Assembly (NCBI GenBank): GCA_964635965.1
Contig: CAZWQX010000014.1
Coordinates: 1-42,383, forward strand
From: JAKVAV01 sp964635965
GTDB lineage: Bacteria > Bacteroidota > Bacteroidia > Flavobacteriales_D > Cryomorphaceae
Length of the DNA stretch: 42,383 nucleotides
Direction: 5' to 3'
Positions 32,880 to 41,133 of this stretch are shown here, piece by piece. Positions within the stretch are counted from its first letter, which is position 1. Each line of letters opens with the position of its first letter. A program made the position numbers and the translations under genes. Under the pieces are notes generated by a model. The model ran no database searches, was not told where the DNA came from, and saw only the letters and a list, made by a program, of their open reading frames with translations.

Positions 32880-35800
32880 GTGGCATTTTTAATCTACAAG
32901 TCTTCCGCAGGTTCGGGTAAAACAACTGCCCTCATCAGGGTGTACTTGCGGTTAAGTTTGGCGGGCAATAATCCACATGCTTTTAAATCGATTCTGGCGA
33001 TCACATTCACCAATAAGGCAGCCAATGAATTGAAAACAAGGTTTTTAGAAACTTTAAGAGAGATTAAGAATACGACAGACGATGAATCGAAGCAAGGATT
33101 CATGGTTAAACTTATCTCCAAGGATTTAGATACACCTGTTTCCAGTCTTAAAAAAAGAGCCGAAGAAGTTTACAAAATTGCTCTAAGGGACTACGATGAT
33201 ATTGGAATCGGAACAATTGACGGGTTTAATCACAAATTAATTAGATCGTTCAGTCGTGAGGTTAATCTCAAATCAGATTTTGAACCCGAAACGGATGTGG
33301 AAGGTCTTTTTTCTGAGGCTGTAGGTGAGTTATTGGACAGAGCAGGTAATGATGAACGATTGACGGATCACTTATACCAATTCATCAAAACCACTCTGGC
33401 AGCCGATAAAAAGGTTAAGATTACCGAAGAGTTGATGAATTTGCGATTTCTAATAACGGATGAGGAGTCTGAATTACCGATAAAGTCCCTGCTAGAAGTT
33501 GACTCTGGCGTCTTCAAAGAACTGAGTCGTGTACTCTTCTCCAAAGTCGAAGAGTTCACACGAAACGTTCATGAGATTGGAGAAAAAGCATTTAAAATCT
33601 TTACGGAGTATCACATTGTTCCTAATGACCTTATCTGGAAAAATGGAGGCTATTTTGGTTTTTTCGAGAAGCTGAAAGGCTTCAAAAAAGATTACGTCGA
33701 GCTTCGTTCAAACCTTCGTGACAAGGTGGAAGATTCCTGGGCCGGGAAAAACGTAACTGAGGATCAAAAGCAAAGAGTCGAGGCGGCCGAGGAGATTTTA
33801 AGACCTCTTTACTATCGAGCGAAAGGGTATTTTGAACAAGAGTATGATTCATTTCTCTTAGCCTTTACCCTGTCCAGAAAAATTGATCTTCTCGCCCTCC
33901 TAGCTGATATGAATCGATCATATCAAGAAGTTATTGAAGATAGAAATGTCCTCCCCGTGGCTTCATTTAATCGTTTGATTTCAGATTCCTTGAAGGATGA
34001 ACCCATTGCCTTCATCTATGAAAAATTTGGGAATCGCTTTCATCACGTTTTAGTAGATGAGTTTCAGGACACAAGTGTCCTACAATGGAAAAACCTCACA
34101 CCATTCATCTCTGATTCCTTGGCTTCGGGTAAGGCAAATATGGTCGTTGGTGACGCTAAACAAAGTATCTACAGGTGGAGAGGTGGTAAGGCCGAACAAC
34201 TGATTGAATTACCCGAGCTAGATGCTGCAGACGATCTAATCGCTGAAGATATTCGCCGGTCCTTTCGATTAAATGGAAAAATCATCCCGCTCACAACAAA
34301 TTATCGGAGCCTCCCACTCATAGTGGAGTTCAATAATCAACTCATAAAAAGCTTAACACAGAGGCTGACTCAAGAAGGAAGTCTTTTCCGTAAGGAATAT
34401 TCGGATGAGAGTGCCGTGCAAAAAGTTCCCGAAAATATTGACGGTGGCTTTATATGCTGGAATAAACTGGATAAGACCGTTGATTCTGATTTAATTCCTA
34501 AGACGGTGTTGGATTTCATAGGTGAGGCAAGACAAGACGGCTACGGTTTCGGAGACATCGCAGTCTTAGTCCGTAAAAAGGGTAATGATGTAGATGGAAT
34601 CATAAAGGCTTTGACCGACGCAAACATTCCCTTCGTAACCGCTGATAGCTTTGGACTTGACAAAAACACAACCGTCGAAATGCTTTTGTCATTTTTACGT
34701 CTTGCAGTTGATTTTCATCACTCACCTTCTCAGATTAAAATTGCCAGAGAGATAAGCCGTCTTCATGAGATAACCTACGAACCTCATAAAATCTTTGATA
34801 GTGATAAAGGAAAAAATGAGCAGGGCTTCATCGATTTCTTGAAAACCTATGATCCCGGATTCAACGAGGAGCGGATCAGCGGAAAAGGAGCTTACAGCAT
34901 TTTGAAATACGCTATTCGCTCGTTCATTCCCGTAAAACAGAAAACAAACGCATTTATTGAAGGGCTATTAAATTCCGTTTTGGAACAAGGGGGAAGGGGG
35001 GTGACTCCAAGCCAATTTATCGAATGGTGGGAAACGCAAAAAACGAAACCCGATGTAGAAACAGGGGAGTCAGGTGAAGAGGTGAGAATCATGACCATAC
35101 ACAAATCCAAAGGACTAGAATTCCCTGTAGTGATTATCCCCAATTTAAGTTGGCAACTTGAATCAAAAGCATCTACCAAGTGGCTTAAAGCCAAATCAAA
35201 GTGGAATTTACCATTCTCACATATTCCGCTTGAAATGACCCAAAAGCTCGATAGGTTATCCTATTCAAAAGAACTTGAAGCTTATAATGGTGAAAAGGAC
35301 TTTGACAATTTGAATCTCATTTATGTGGCAGTGACCAGAGCCGCAGAGAGACTTTATTTTAATTATGGAGAAAACAATAGCAAGTATACCGGAGATTCCC
35401 TTAAAGCGGCACTTTTAGAATTGAAGGCAATCTCCTTTTCTCATGGCAAGCAGAAGGAGCTTAAAAATAAGCTGGAGGGTGTGCTGGAGAGGATATGCAT
35501 AGGTGATCGCGCACTAAAAGCGGCTAGGCTTCCAGACAAGAAAAGAGTAGAAATGATCAAAATCAGGTCGATCGATGATACACCTTTTGAAGAGCGGTTC
35601 AGAATTAGTGGCGAGGGATTGGAAAAAAGCAGAGAAACGGGTGTTCTCTTCCATCGACTCGCTGCCTTTAGAAACGAAAAAGAAGCTTCAAAAGAACTAG
35701 AGCAGTGGTTTTCTAATGGTTCTATTTCAGAATCTACGTGGCGTGAATTACAGGACCTTATTAAAGCTCTCTTCAAAGACACCAATTATCTCAGGCTCAT

Positions 35801-36074
35801 CGAAAACTCGGATCAAATGAATGAACGCAATTTGACTTTTCAAGGTGAAGTTTTAAGACCCGATGCAGTATTTGTGGATCAAAATGAAGTCACAATTGTC
35901 GATTTCAAGACAGGTAAAATGGCATCATCACATATCAGACAAGTCAAAAAATATGTAGCGGCAATTGAGAAAGTGTACTCAAACCGCAGAATTCAGGGTT
36001 TTGTAGTTTACGTTCCTGAGATGAAATGGGTGAAAGCTAATGGTGAAAAACCCGTGCAAGCCTCCTTATTCTAG
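32880..36074 (+). CDS. addA: AddA-like UvrD-family helicase with C-terminal nuclease domain
   Basis: 1064 residues from a GTG at 32880 (a TTG at 32874 is the alternative; no ATG fits). Superfamily 1 helicase motifs occur in order: Walker A SSAGSGKTT (residues 8-16), the Q/Ia region ITFTNKAANELKTRF, II VLVDEFQDTS, III AKQSIYRWRGG, IV TTNYRSLPLIVEF, V VRIMTIHKSKGLEFPVV and VI NLIYVAVTRAAERLY. The C-terminal PD-(D/E)XK nuclease core reads LRPDAVF then VTIVDFKTGK, followed by a Gln-x3-Tyr-like helix (RQVKKYVAAI). With AddB it resects double-strand breaks for RecA. An AddB-like gene begins at 41710, unusually about 5.6 kb away. Its 3' end interlocks with the SRAP gene (CTAG). Confidence 0.9.
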   Translation: MAFLIYKSSAGSGKTTALIRVYLRLSLAGNNPHAFKSILAITFTNKAANELKTRFLETLREIKNTTDDESKQGFMVKLISKDLDTPVSSLKKRAEEVYKIALRDYDDIGIGTIDGFNHKLIRSFSREVNLKSDFEPETDVEGLFSEAVGELLDRAGNDERLTDHLYQFIKTTLAADKKVKITEELMNLRFLITDEESELPIKSLLEVDSGVFKELSRVLFSKVEEFTRNVHEIGEKAFKIFTEYHIVPNDLIWKNGGYFGFFEKLKGFKKDYVELRSNLRDKVEDSWAGKNVTEDQKQRVEAAEEILRPLYYRAKGYFEQEYDSFLLAFTLSRKIDLLALLADMNRSYQEVIEDRNVLPVASFNRLISDSLKDEPIAFIYEKFGNRFHHVLVDEFQDTSVLQWKNLTPFISDSLASGKANMVVGDAKQSIYRWRGGKAEQLIELPELDAADDLIAEDIRRSFRLNGKIIPLTTNYRSLPLIVEFNNQLIKSLTQRLTQEGSLFRKEYSDESAVQKVPENIDGGFICWNKLDKTVDSDLIPKTVLDFIGEARQDGYGFGDIAVLVRKKGNDVDGIIKALTDANIPFVTADSFGLDKNTTVEMLLSFLRLAVDFHHSPSQIKIAREISRLHEITYEPHKIFDSDKGKNEQGFIDFLKTYDPGFNEERISGKGAYSILKYAIRSFIPVKQKTNAFIEGLLNSVLEQGGRGVTPSQFIEWWETQKTKPDVETGESGEEVRIMTIHKSKGLEFPVVIIPNLSWQLESKASTKWLKAKSKWNLPFSHIPLEMTQKLDRLSYSKELEAYNGEKDFDNLNLIYVAVTRAAERLYFNYGENNSKYTGDSLKAALLELKAISFSHGKQKELKNKLEGVLERICIGDRALKAARLPDKKRVEMIKIRSIDDTPFEERFRISGEGLEKSRETGVLFHRLAAFRNEKEASKELEQWFSNGSISESTWRELQDLIKALFKDTNYLRLIENSDQMNERNLTFQGEVLRPDAVFVDQNEVTIVDFKTGKMASSHIRQVKKYVAAIEKVYSNRRIQGFVVYVPEMKWVKANGEKPVQASLF

Positions 36075-36868
36075 GAATCTTTCTTGCGCTGCCGAGACCT
36101 CGAAAATCCCATTCCTTCCAGAACGATTTCTTGCTCAACGATTAACTTTTTATCCGTAGAAACACTTTGTCCAAATGGCTTCAATAAATCGCGGTGATTA
36201 TTACGCGGATTTTTTATTTCGGTACTTATAGGATAGGCGTTCATGTAGCCGGAGTATGGCTTTAACATTGCAGTCACATCCATTAAACTGGCGTTTGGAT
36301 CAATCCATTTCGACTCATCGTTTTTTGATAGAATAACAGGTGATCGATGATGAGGCAATTTCATCAAAAGCGGTGTTGGAGTAGTGGTGATTATTGCAAA
36401 GGATCGGACTATTTCTCCTGTGTCGCGGTTTATCCACTCGTCCCAGATCCCTGCAAAAGCGAAAGGCCTTCGGTTCTTTTCCAAATGAACCAAAAATGGA
36501 CGATTCAATTTTTCTTTTGTGGTTCCTTCGATGAAACAATCAGCAACGATCAGACAACGCTGACTGCGAATCGGTTTTCGAAAAGCAGGTTTAGAAATAA
36601 TGCCCTTGGCACCGGTATATGAAGGGTCATTTTCCTTGTTATGATCACCTTCAGCTCTCGCATTAAAAAAATACATTCGCTTCTTCGCCCAAAAAGGAGT
36701 CAACCCAAATTGAAAAAACTGAAGCGATTTAGGCTGTTCATCAGTGATAACAGGAGCCATTGTTCCGGGGCCTATATTATAATTAGACACGAACGGACCT
36801 GCAGCCGAGACGCCGAATTTTTCTTCGATTTCAGATATTTTTGAAACTACTACGTACCTTCCGCACAT
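36071..36868 (-). CDS. SRAP/YedK-type abasic-site DNA-protein crosslink protein
   Basis: 265 residues starting MCGRYVVVSK. Catalytic Cys2 forms the thiazolidine crosslink to abasic sites in single-stranded DNA after methionine removal. The partner residues are visible: Asn31 (NYNIGPG), Glu114 (DCFIEG) and the His173/His174 pair (PHHRSPVIL). NARAEGD and RSQRCLIVADCF are further family landmarks. The usual Gly-Phe-Tyr-Glu-Trp segment is altered to CFIEG, losing the tryptophan. It protects abasic sites at forks from error-prone processing. It is convergent with addA and divergent from the acetyltransferase gene 29 bases away, a small DNA-repair neighbourhood. Confidence 0.92.
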   Translation of the reverse strand: MCGRYVVVSKISEIEEKFGVSAAGPFVSNYNIGPGTMAPVITDEQPKSLQFFQFGLTPFWAKKRMYFFNARAEGDHNKENDPSYTGAKGIISKPAFRKPIRSQRCLIVADCFIEGTTKEKLNRPFLVHLEKNRRPFAFAGIWDEWINRDTGEIVRSFAIITTTPTPLLMKLPHHRSPVILSKNDESKWIDPNASLMDVTAMLKPYSGYMNAYPISTEIKNPRNNHRDLLKPFGQSVSTDKKLIVEQEIVLEGMGFSRSRQRKKDS

Positions 36869-36897
36869 GGGGAATCATTTATCGAAAAATACATAGA

Positions 36898-37371
36898 ATG
36901 AACGGAGATGAAAAACCCGTTTTAACTTGGAGAATTAAACGTTTCGACGATCTCTCCCTTATGGAATTGCACGACCTATTGAGGGTGAGGTTAGATATTT
37001 TCGTAGTAGAACAAGGTTGCCCCTATTCGGAGATTGATGGCAAAGATCCCGAATGCATCCATGTGCTCGGAACGACTTCAGATAATGAATTAATTGCCAC
37101 AGCCCGAATTGTGCCGGCGGGGGTGATTTACGATGAATGGAGCATCGGCAGAGTCGTAGTCAAAAAAGAATACCGAAAGTTCAAAATTGGCAAGGAGCTT
37201 ATGGAAATTTCGATCGATCACTGCATTAAAGAACACGAGGCTAAAACGATTAAAATAGCCGCTCAAGAATACCTAAAAGGCTTTTATGAAGATCTGAAAT
37301 TTGAGCAGATCAGCGGCAGATACATGTGGGATGGAATAGAGCATATCGACATGCGTCTCTATGTCAATTAA
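36898..37371 (+). CDS. ElaA-type GNAT acetyltransferase
   Basis: 157 residues from the ATG at 36898. LTWRIKRFDDLSLMELHDLL and RLDIFVVEQGCPYSEIDGKD are the diagnostic ElaA opening. IATARIVPAG and IGRVVVKKEYRKFKIGKELM form the acetyl-CoA site. Its usual Arg-Gly-x-Gly is here Arg-Lys-Phe-Lys-Ile-Gly, so one of the two glycines is missing. A GNAT fold tail follows (LKGFYEDLKFEQIS). It presumably acetylates an amine; the substrate is unknown. A longer frame to 36841 uses a TTG and would overlap the divergent SRAP gene, so it was not chosen. Its 3' end overlaps the next minus gene by eight bases. Confidence 0.85.
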   Translation: MNGDEKPVLTWRIKRFDDLSLMELHDLLRVRLDIFVVEQGCPYSEIDGKDPECIHVLGTTSDNELIATARIVPAGVIYDEWSIGRVVVKKEYRKFKIGKELMEISIDHCIKEHEAKTIKIAAQEYLKGFYEDLKFEQISGRYMWDGIEHIDMRLYVN

Positions 37372-38092
37372 AGCTCATAAACAGAGAATCTGAAAGGCCA
37401 AAATCTGACAGACTATTTCCTGTTTTGAGATCGGTTAAGGGAATTTCCAATGGCCCTAACTTATGACTGGTGGCAATCATTGCACCATCAAAATCAGTCC
37501 AACCCTCCCAAGTTGCTTCCACCCCTCCAATAGGGATAATTGATACCCACATTTTGTAGGAAACCGGAAGATATTCTTCATTTAACTCCCACAAGTAAGC
37601 ATCCCCGGGAGTTACTCCACCTGACATATACTGGACTAAAAGCCTATCTGGTCCTTGATCGTATTTCACAATTTTCCTCACTGTTCCTCCATCTTTGATT
37701 TTTGCAGGGGCATTCAACCAAAAACTATCGTTGCACCAAAATGCGTAAGCAGTTTGAACGGCATTTTCAGCTTCGTCACCAAAAATTTCCGCATCACCTT
37801 TTCTTACTTTTCCAGTCACGCCATTCAGGTTTAAGGCAACCGAGTAATCGTCCCACTCAACCAACGCGCAATGGTTTTTTTTATCCCAAACAAAGTAGTG
37901 CTCTCCTCTGAATGACCATGAAATGATAGGAATTTCATCCCATTGTTCATGGCCTATAGCGTTTAGCATTTTTTCTGCAAGAGCTTCAGCTTCGGGCCCT
38001 TGATTTCCTTGCGGAAGTGATTCATCTACAATCAGAAATCCAATTATGACCACAGCCATAATTATGGTGAAAATGAGCAAAAATCTTTTCAT
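37364..38092 (-). CDS. Conserved membrane-anchored hypothetical protein
   Basis: 242 residues. An N-terminal hydrophobic helix (FLLIFTIIMAVVIIGFLIV) is not followed by a cleavage signal, so it probably anchors the protein with the rest outside the cytoplasm. The soluble part opens EAEALAEKMLNAIGHEQWDE and continues with aromatic beta strands (ISWSFRGEHYFVWDKKNH, VEWDDYSVALNL). That style resembles LolA/LppX-like concave beta folds of Bacteroidota hypothetical proteins, from memory and unsearched. No catalytic motif is visible. The ATG is four bases after the stop of the second PKD protein, so the two share an mRNA, hinting at a helper role for that surface protein. Confidence 0.75.
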   Translation of the reverse strand: MKRFLLIFTIIMAVVIIGFLIVDESLPQGNQGPEAEALAEKMLNAIGHEQWDEIPIISWSFRGEHYFVWDKKNHCALVEWDDYSVALNLNGVTGKVRKGDAEIFGDEAENAVQTAYAFWCNDSFWLNAPAKIKDGGTVRKIVKYDQGPDRLLVQYMSGGVTPGDAYLWELNEEYLPVSYKMWVSIIPIGGVEATWEGWTDFDGAMIATSHKLGPLEIPLTDLKTGNSLSDFGLSDSLFMSFN

Positions 38093-38096
38093 GAGT

Positions 38097-40769
38097 TTAG
38101 CGAATGAGTCTTACAGAACCAGTGTACTCAAAATTTGTTTGACCGTAATCAGTAATGATCATTTTGTAAGTATAAACCTGGGCCTGCCCATAATGCTCCT
38201 CATCGACTCCTTGGCCGTTCCATCCTTGGGGATTCTCAGTATAAAATACTTGTTGACCCCAACGGTCGAAAATCCACATTCTGAATGAAAGCACACCGGT
38301 CATTTCAGGTCTGAAAAACTCATTGATTCCATCTCCATCAGGCGTAAAAGCATTTGGTATATAGATCAAATGATCAGATATGAATATCTCAGCTTCAGCT
38401 CTGTCGGAACAACCAAATTCATTCTCAACGACCAATGTGATATTTTGCGGCTCAATATTTTGAAGTTCATAATCGAAATCGCATTCTTCAAAAATGGTAT
38501 CATCAAAGTAATATGTGCATGAAATGGCCCCTTCGCTGAGATTAATAACTTCAAGAGATGGATCGAGCACCGATATAGTAGTTGGTTCTATATCAAATGA
38601 AGCGATTGGAGAGGGTGTGACGGTGATCAAGTCTTGCAACTCAATGAAATCAGAGTCTATACATCCATTTAAGTTCTCCAAGTACAGAGAAACGGAATAG
38701 GTACCGGGGTTTTGGTATTCATTTACAACATTAACTCCTGTGGAAGTATTCCCATCACCAAAATCCCAATCAAAAACGCGTGAACTACTTTCAGTTATTG
38801 ATTCATTAATAAATGAAACGGCCAGCGGTGCACAGCCTTCAGTTGGAAAAGCATTAAATAAGGCAACTGGATTAGGGTGGATAATTATTGTTCCCTCTGC
38901 CGTTCTTTCGCAGCCATTTTCAGCTATTGTGAGTATCACATCCTTTACCCCGGGATCAGGAAAAGTTATTCCCGAAGGATTCTGCGAAGTTGAAGTCGAT
39001 TGATTCGCACCAGGAAAACTCCAAGAAAAATCTGCTCCATTCGTAAAACTTCCTCCCGGACTGAAATTTATACTGTGGCCATCAAAACAAAACACATCTT
39101 GCTCTGGAACTTCAGGTGCTAGCAAAGGCTGTACGTCGAAAGTCTCTTGAACGGATATTGGGCAATTATCAGGATCTGAAGCAATTAAAGTAACGGTAAA
39201 TAATCCCGGCGAGGGATAGGTATAATTCGCAAACGCACCCTCGGCAACGTCACCATCCGTTGAAGAAACTCCGAATTCCCATGAAAACAGTGATGCGTTC
39301 TGACTCGATTGTGTAAAACTGATATTCAATCCACTACAAAACTCAGTCTGAGGATCAATTGACACTTCAGGCGGATCGGGAACGGTAAACTGTATGGTAC
39401 TTTGCGCTTCACAAATGTTCTCTATTGCCTGTACTTGAATATTTTTTACTCCGGGGGTATCAAAGCTGATCCCCGTAGCTGTCAATCCATCGGCCGTTTG
39501 CGGGTTCGAACCAGGCCCAAAATCCCAAAGAATTGTCGATGCACCTTGCTGAAAAGTTCCACCAGCTGTAAAAGAATATACCGGTTCTCCATTGATACAC
39601 TCGAAATCAAATGATTCAATATCGATGGTAGCTTCGTAATAAACGGGAACGATAATTTCCGTGGTATCAGAACAAAAAACACCTGGATTTGAGATCAATG
39701 TAACAACGTAAGTCCCTGTATCGGGGTAAGTATATTGTCCATTGAAACCAATAGAAATATCATCATCTGTGGTCGGATCTCCAAAATCCCAGACATATTC
39801 ATTATCAGGATTACTTTGATTGAAAAAGGTGAAAGTCAAATCATCACACAATTCGAAATCATCAATTTCTTGAATCAGTGCTTCCGAAATGGGTTCACAA
39901 GGTGCCACATTGAATTGAAAGTCACGTTTATTCACCCCAATTAGAATCCCATTTCTCCATTCTTCAACACAAACTCCTACAACATATTGTCCTTGCATAG
40001 TTGGAGTTCCCGTTAACAAACCGGTGGCAGGGTCAATTGACAGCATCGGATCTGCATTTAACGGGTCGAGCGCAGAGTATCCAAAGGCATATTGCAATTC
40101 AGCAAATGGAGGATTGCTTGGTGGGATTGGCAATGGGTCTGCCTGGCTCCCTCCCGTGTAAGGAGCACAAAGAGAATAAATCAACTCATCACCATCAGGA
40201 TCAGTTGCACTGTGATCAAATACCAAAGGCTCAAAGCTGCATAAAATAGGCGGAGGAAAACTATTAAAGAAAGGACTGGAATTGCAATCTGCCACATTGG
40301 TTTGAGGAACCTCTGCAACTATTGTCAACCCCTGTGCCCCGGGGTTTTCCAAATTTTGAACGGTTGGGTTTCGACAACAGCGTTGGTACACAACCCTGTA
40401 ACCTGATATGTCTGTATCAAGCTGCAGCATAAACTGATACGAGCCTTCCTCCACGCATATATCAGGTGGGAAATTAAGGCATGGAGAGTCAAAAGATGGA
40501 TCAATCTCCTCAATGTTGAAGACAGTCGCTTGTACCTGGTCAACCAGAATATCATTGTCATCAAACACGGCAAAATTCGCCGGATTATCAAATTGTGCTC
40601 CCGGCCCATTGCAATCTCTATACAGCTTCATTGTGAAGATGTAGTCGCCATTGTCGTTGCACACATAGTACATCTCTCCTCCAATGATATGCTCCGCATT
40701 GGCTGAAATTCCGAAAAACGAAAAAGCCAATAGCACAAGGATTTTATTCAGCCTGAAAAAAGACGACAT
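38097..40769 (-). CDS. PKD-repeat surface protein with T9SS type B sorting domain
   Basis: 890 residues, signal peptide to about SANA. The mature N-terminus EHIIGGEMYYVCNDNGDYIF with LYRDCNG and VYQRCCRNPTV is a recurrent N-terminal domain of Bacteroidota T9SS proteins. A cadherin-like stretch follows (HSATDPDGDELIYSL, LLTGTPTMQGQYVVG), then about five PKD-like units (NEYVWDFGDPTTDDD, VFDWDFGDGNTSTG). The C-terminal 90 residues are the type B sorting domain (IYIPNAFTPDGDGINEFF, WIFDRWGQQVFY, QGWNGQGV). It is a predicted surface or secreted adhesin. No PorP/SprF gene lies next to it, so it must use a partner encoded elsewhere or the one at 23184. Confidence 0.92.
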   Translation of the reverse strand: MSSFFRLNKILVLLAFSFFGISANAEHIIGGEMYYVCNDNGDYIFTMKLYRDCNGPGAQFDNPANFAVFDDNDILVDQVQATVFNIEEIDPSFDSPCLNFPPDICVEEGSYQFMLQLDTDISGYRVVYQRCCRNPTVQNLENPGAQGLTIVAEVPQTNVADCNSSPFFNSFPPPILCSFEPLVFDHSATDPDGDELIYSLCAPYTGGSQADPLPIPPSNPPFAELQYAFGYSALDPLNADPMLSIDPATGLLTGTPTMQGQYVVGVCVEEWRNGILIGVNKRDFQFNVAPCEPISEALIQEIDDFELCDDLTFTFFNQSNPDNEYVWDFGDPTTDDDISIGFNGQYTYPDTGTYVVTLISNPGVFCSDTTEIIVPVYYEATIDIESFDFECINGEPVYSFTAGGTFQQGASTILWDFGPGSNPQTADGLTATGISFDTPGVKNIQVQAIENICEAQSTIQFTVPDPPEVSIDPQTEFCSGLNISFTQSSQNASLFSWEFGVSSTDGDVAEGAFANYTYPSPGLFTVTLIASDPDNCPISVQETFDVQPLLAPEVPEQDVFCFDGHSINFSPGGSFTNGADFSWSFPGANQSTSTSQNPSGITFPDPGVKDVILTIAENGCERTAEGTIIIHPNPVALFNAFPTEGCAPLAVSFINESITESSSRVFDWDFGDGNTSTGVNVVNEYQNPGTYSVSLYLENLNGCIDSDFIELQDLITVTPSPIASFDIEPTTISVLDPSLEVINLSEGAISCTYYFDDTIFEECDFDYELQNIEPQNITLVVENEFGCSDRAEAEIFISDHLIYIPNAFTPDGDGINEFFRPEMTGVLSFRMWIFDRWGQQVFYTENPQGWNGQGVDEEHYGQAQVYTYKMIITDYGQTNFEYTGSVRLIR

Positions 40770-40870
40770 AACATGTTAACGATCAAAACGCCTCAGAGGT
40801 TGTTTTTGGTCAAAGCAGCACATGAAATTACAGTCTCCTTTTTAGAACTGCAAAATGTGCATCTCGAGAT
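40770..40870. repeat. Cluster of dyad symmetries upstream of the second adhesin
   Basis: The 111-base gap between 40769 and 40881 holds several palindromes. AACATGTT (40770-40777) abuts the start codon. A nested inverted repeat pairs GCACAT (40818-40823) with ATGTGC (40855-40860) and CAGT (40831) with ACTG (40847). ATCTCGAGAT (40861-40870) is a perfect 10-base palindrome. On the minus strand a TTTTG-N20-TAATTTC promoter-like pair lies inside the nested repeat. These could be an operator or an mRNA structure; no U tract marks a terminator. Confidence 0.35.
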
Positions 40871-40880
40871 TCTTGGAAGG

Positions 40881-41132
40881 TCAACCTAGGGCGATTTTCT
40901 TGACCTTCTCAAATTCCTCCGCTTCAATCTCCACCCAATGACCTTCAGCGGCGATTATGTCATGGATTAAATTCCTCTCGGGTAATATCTTTGCCTTTAA
41001 CTCAGATAGTACGTAGTTCTTTCCAATTACTTGTACTTCTTCAAATGCATCAACCGACAACACTTTGAAGTATGACTTGTTATTGGGGTACTTACGATAG
41101 AGAGGAAAATGAATGTCAACCTGATTTTCCAT
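40881..41132 (-). CDS. Small conserved hypothetical protein
   Basis: 83 residues from the ATG at 41132 (MENQVDIHFPLYRKYPNN); a TTG three codons upstream is the only alternative. The sequence is compact and charged with alternating strands and one helix (SYFKVLSVDAFEEVQVIG, YVLSELKAKILPERNLI, VEIEAEEFEKVKKI). No signal peptide, membrane helix or metal motif is seen. I recall similar short proteins across Bacteroidota but no function. Its start codon lies one base from that of the divergent TPR gene. A perfect TATCTTTG element inside that gene ends six bases before this ATG. Confidence 0.7.
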   Translation of the reverse strand: MENQVDIHFPLYRKYPNNKSYFKVLSVDAFEEVQVIGKNYVLSELKAKILPERNLIHDIIAAEGHWVEIEAEEFEKVKKIALG

Positions 41133-41133
41133 A

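Noticed and set aside
32880..36074. Helicase-nuclease as part of an antiphage defence island
   Set aside because: Motif order and domain layout fit AddA, an AddB-like gene is nearby, and no other defence genes are seen.
40818..40870. Intrinsic terminator after the small gene at 40881
   Set aside because: There is dyad symmetry but no U tract on the relevant strand and the stem is interrupted by unequal loops.
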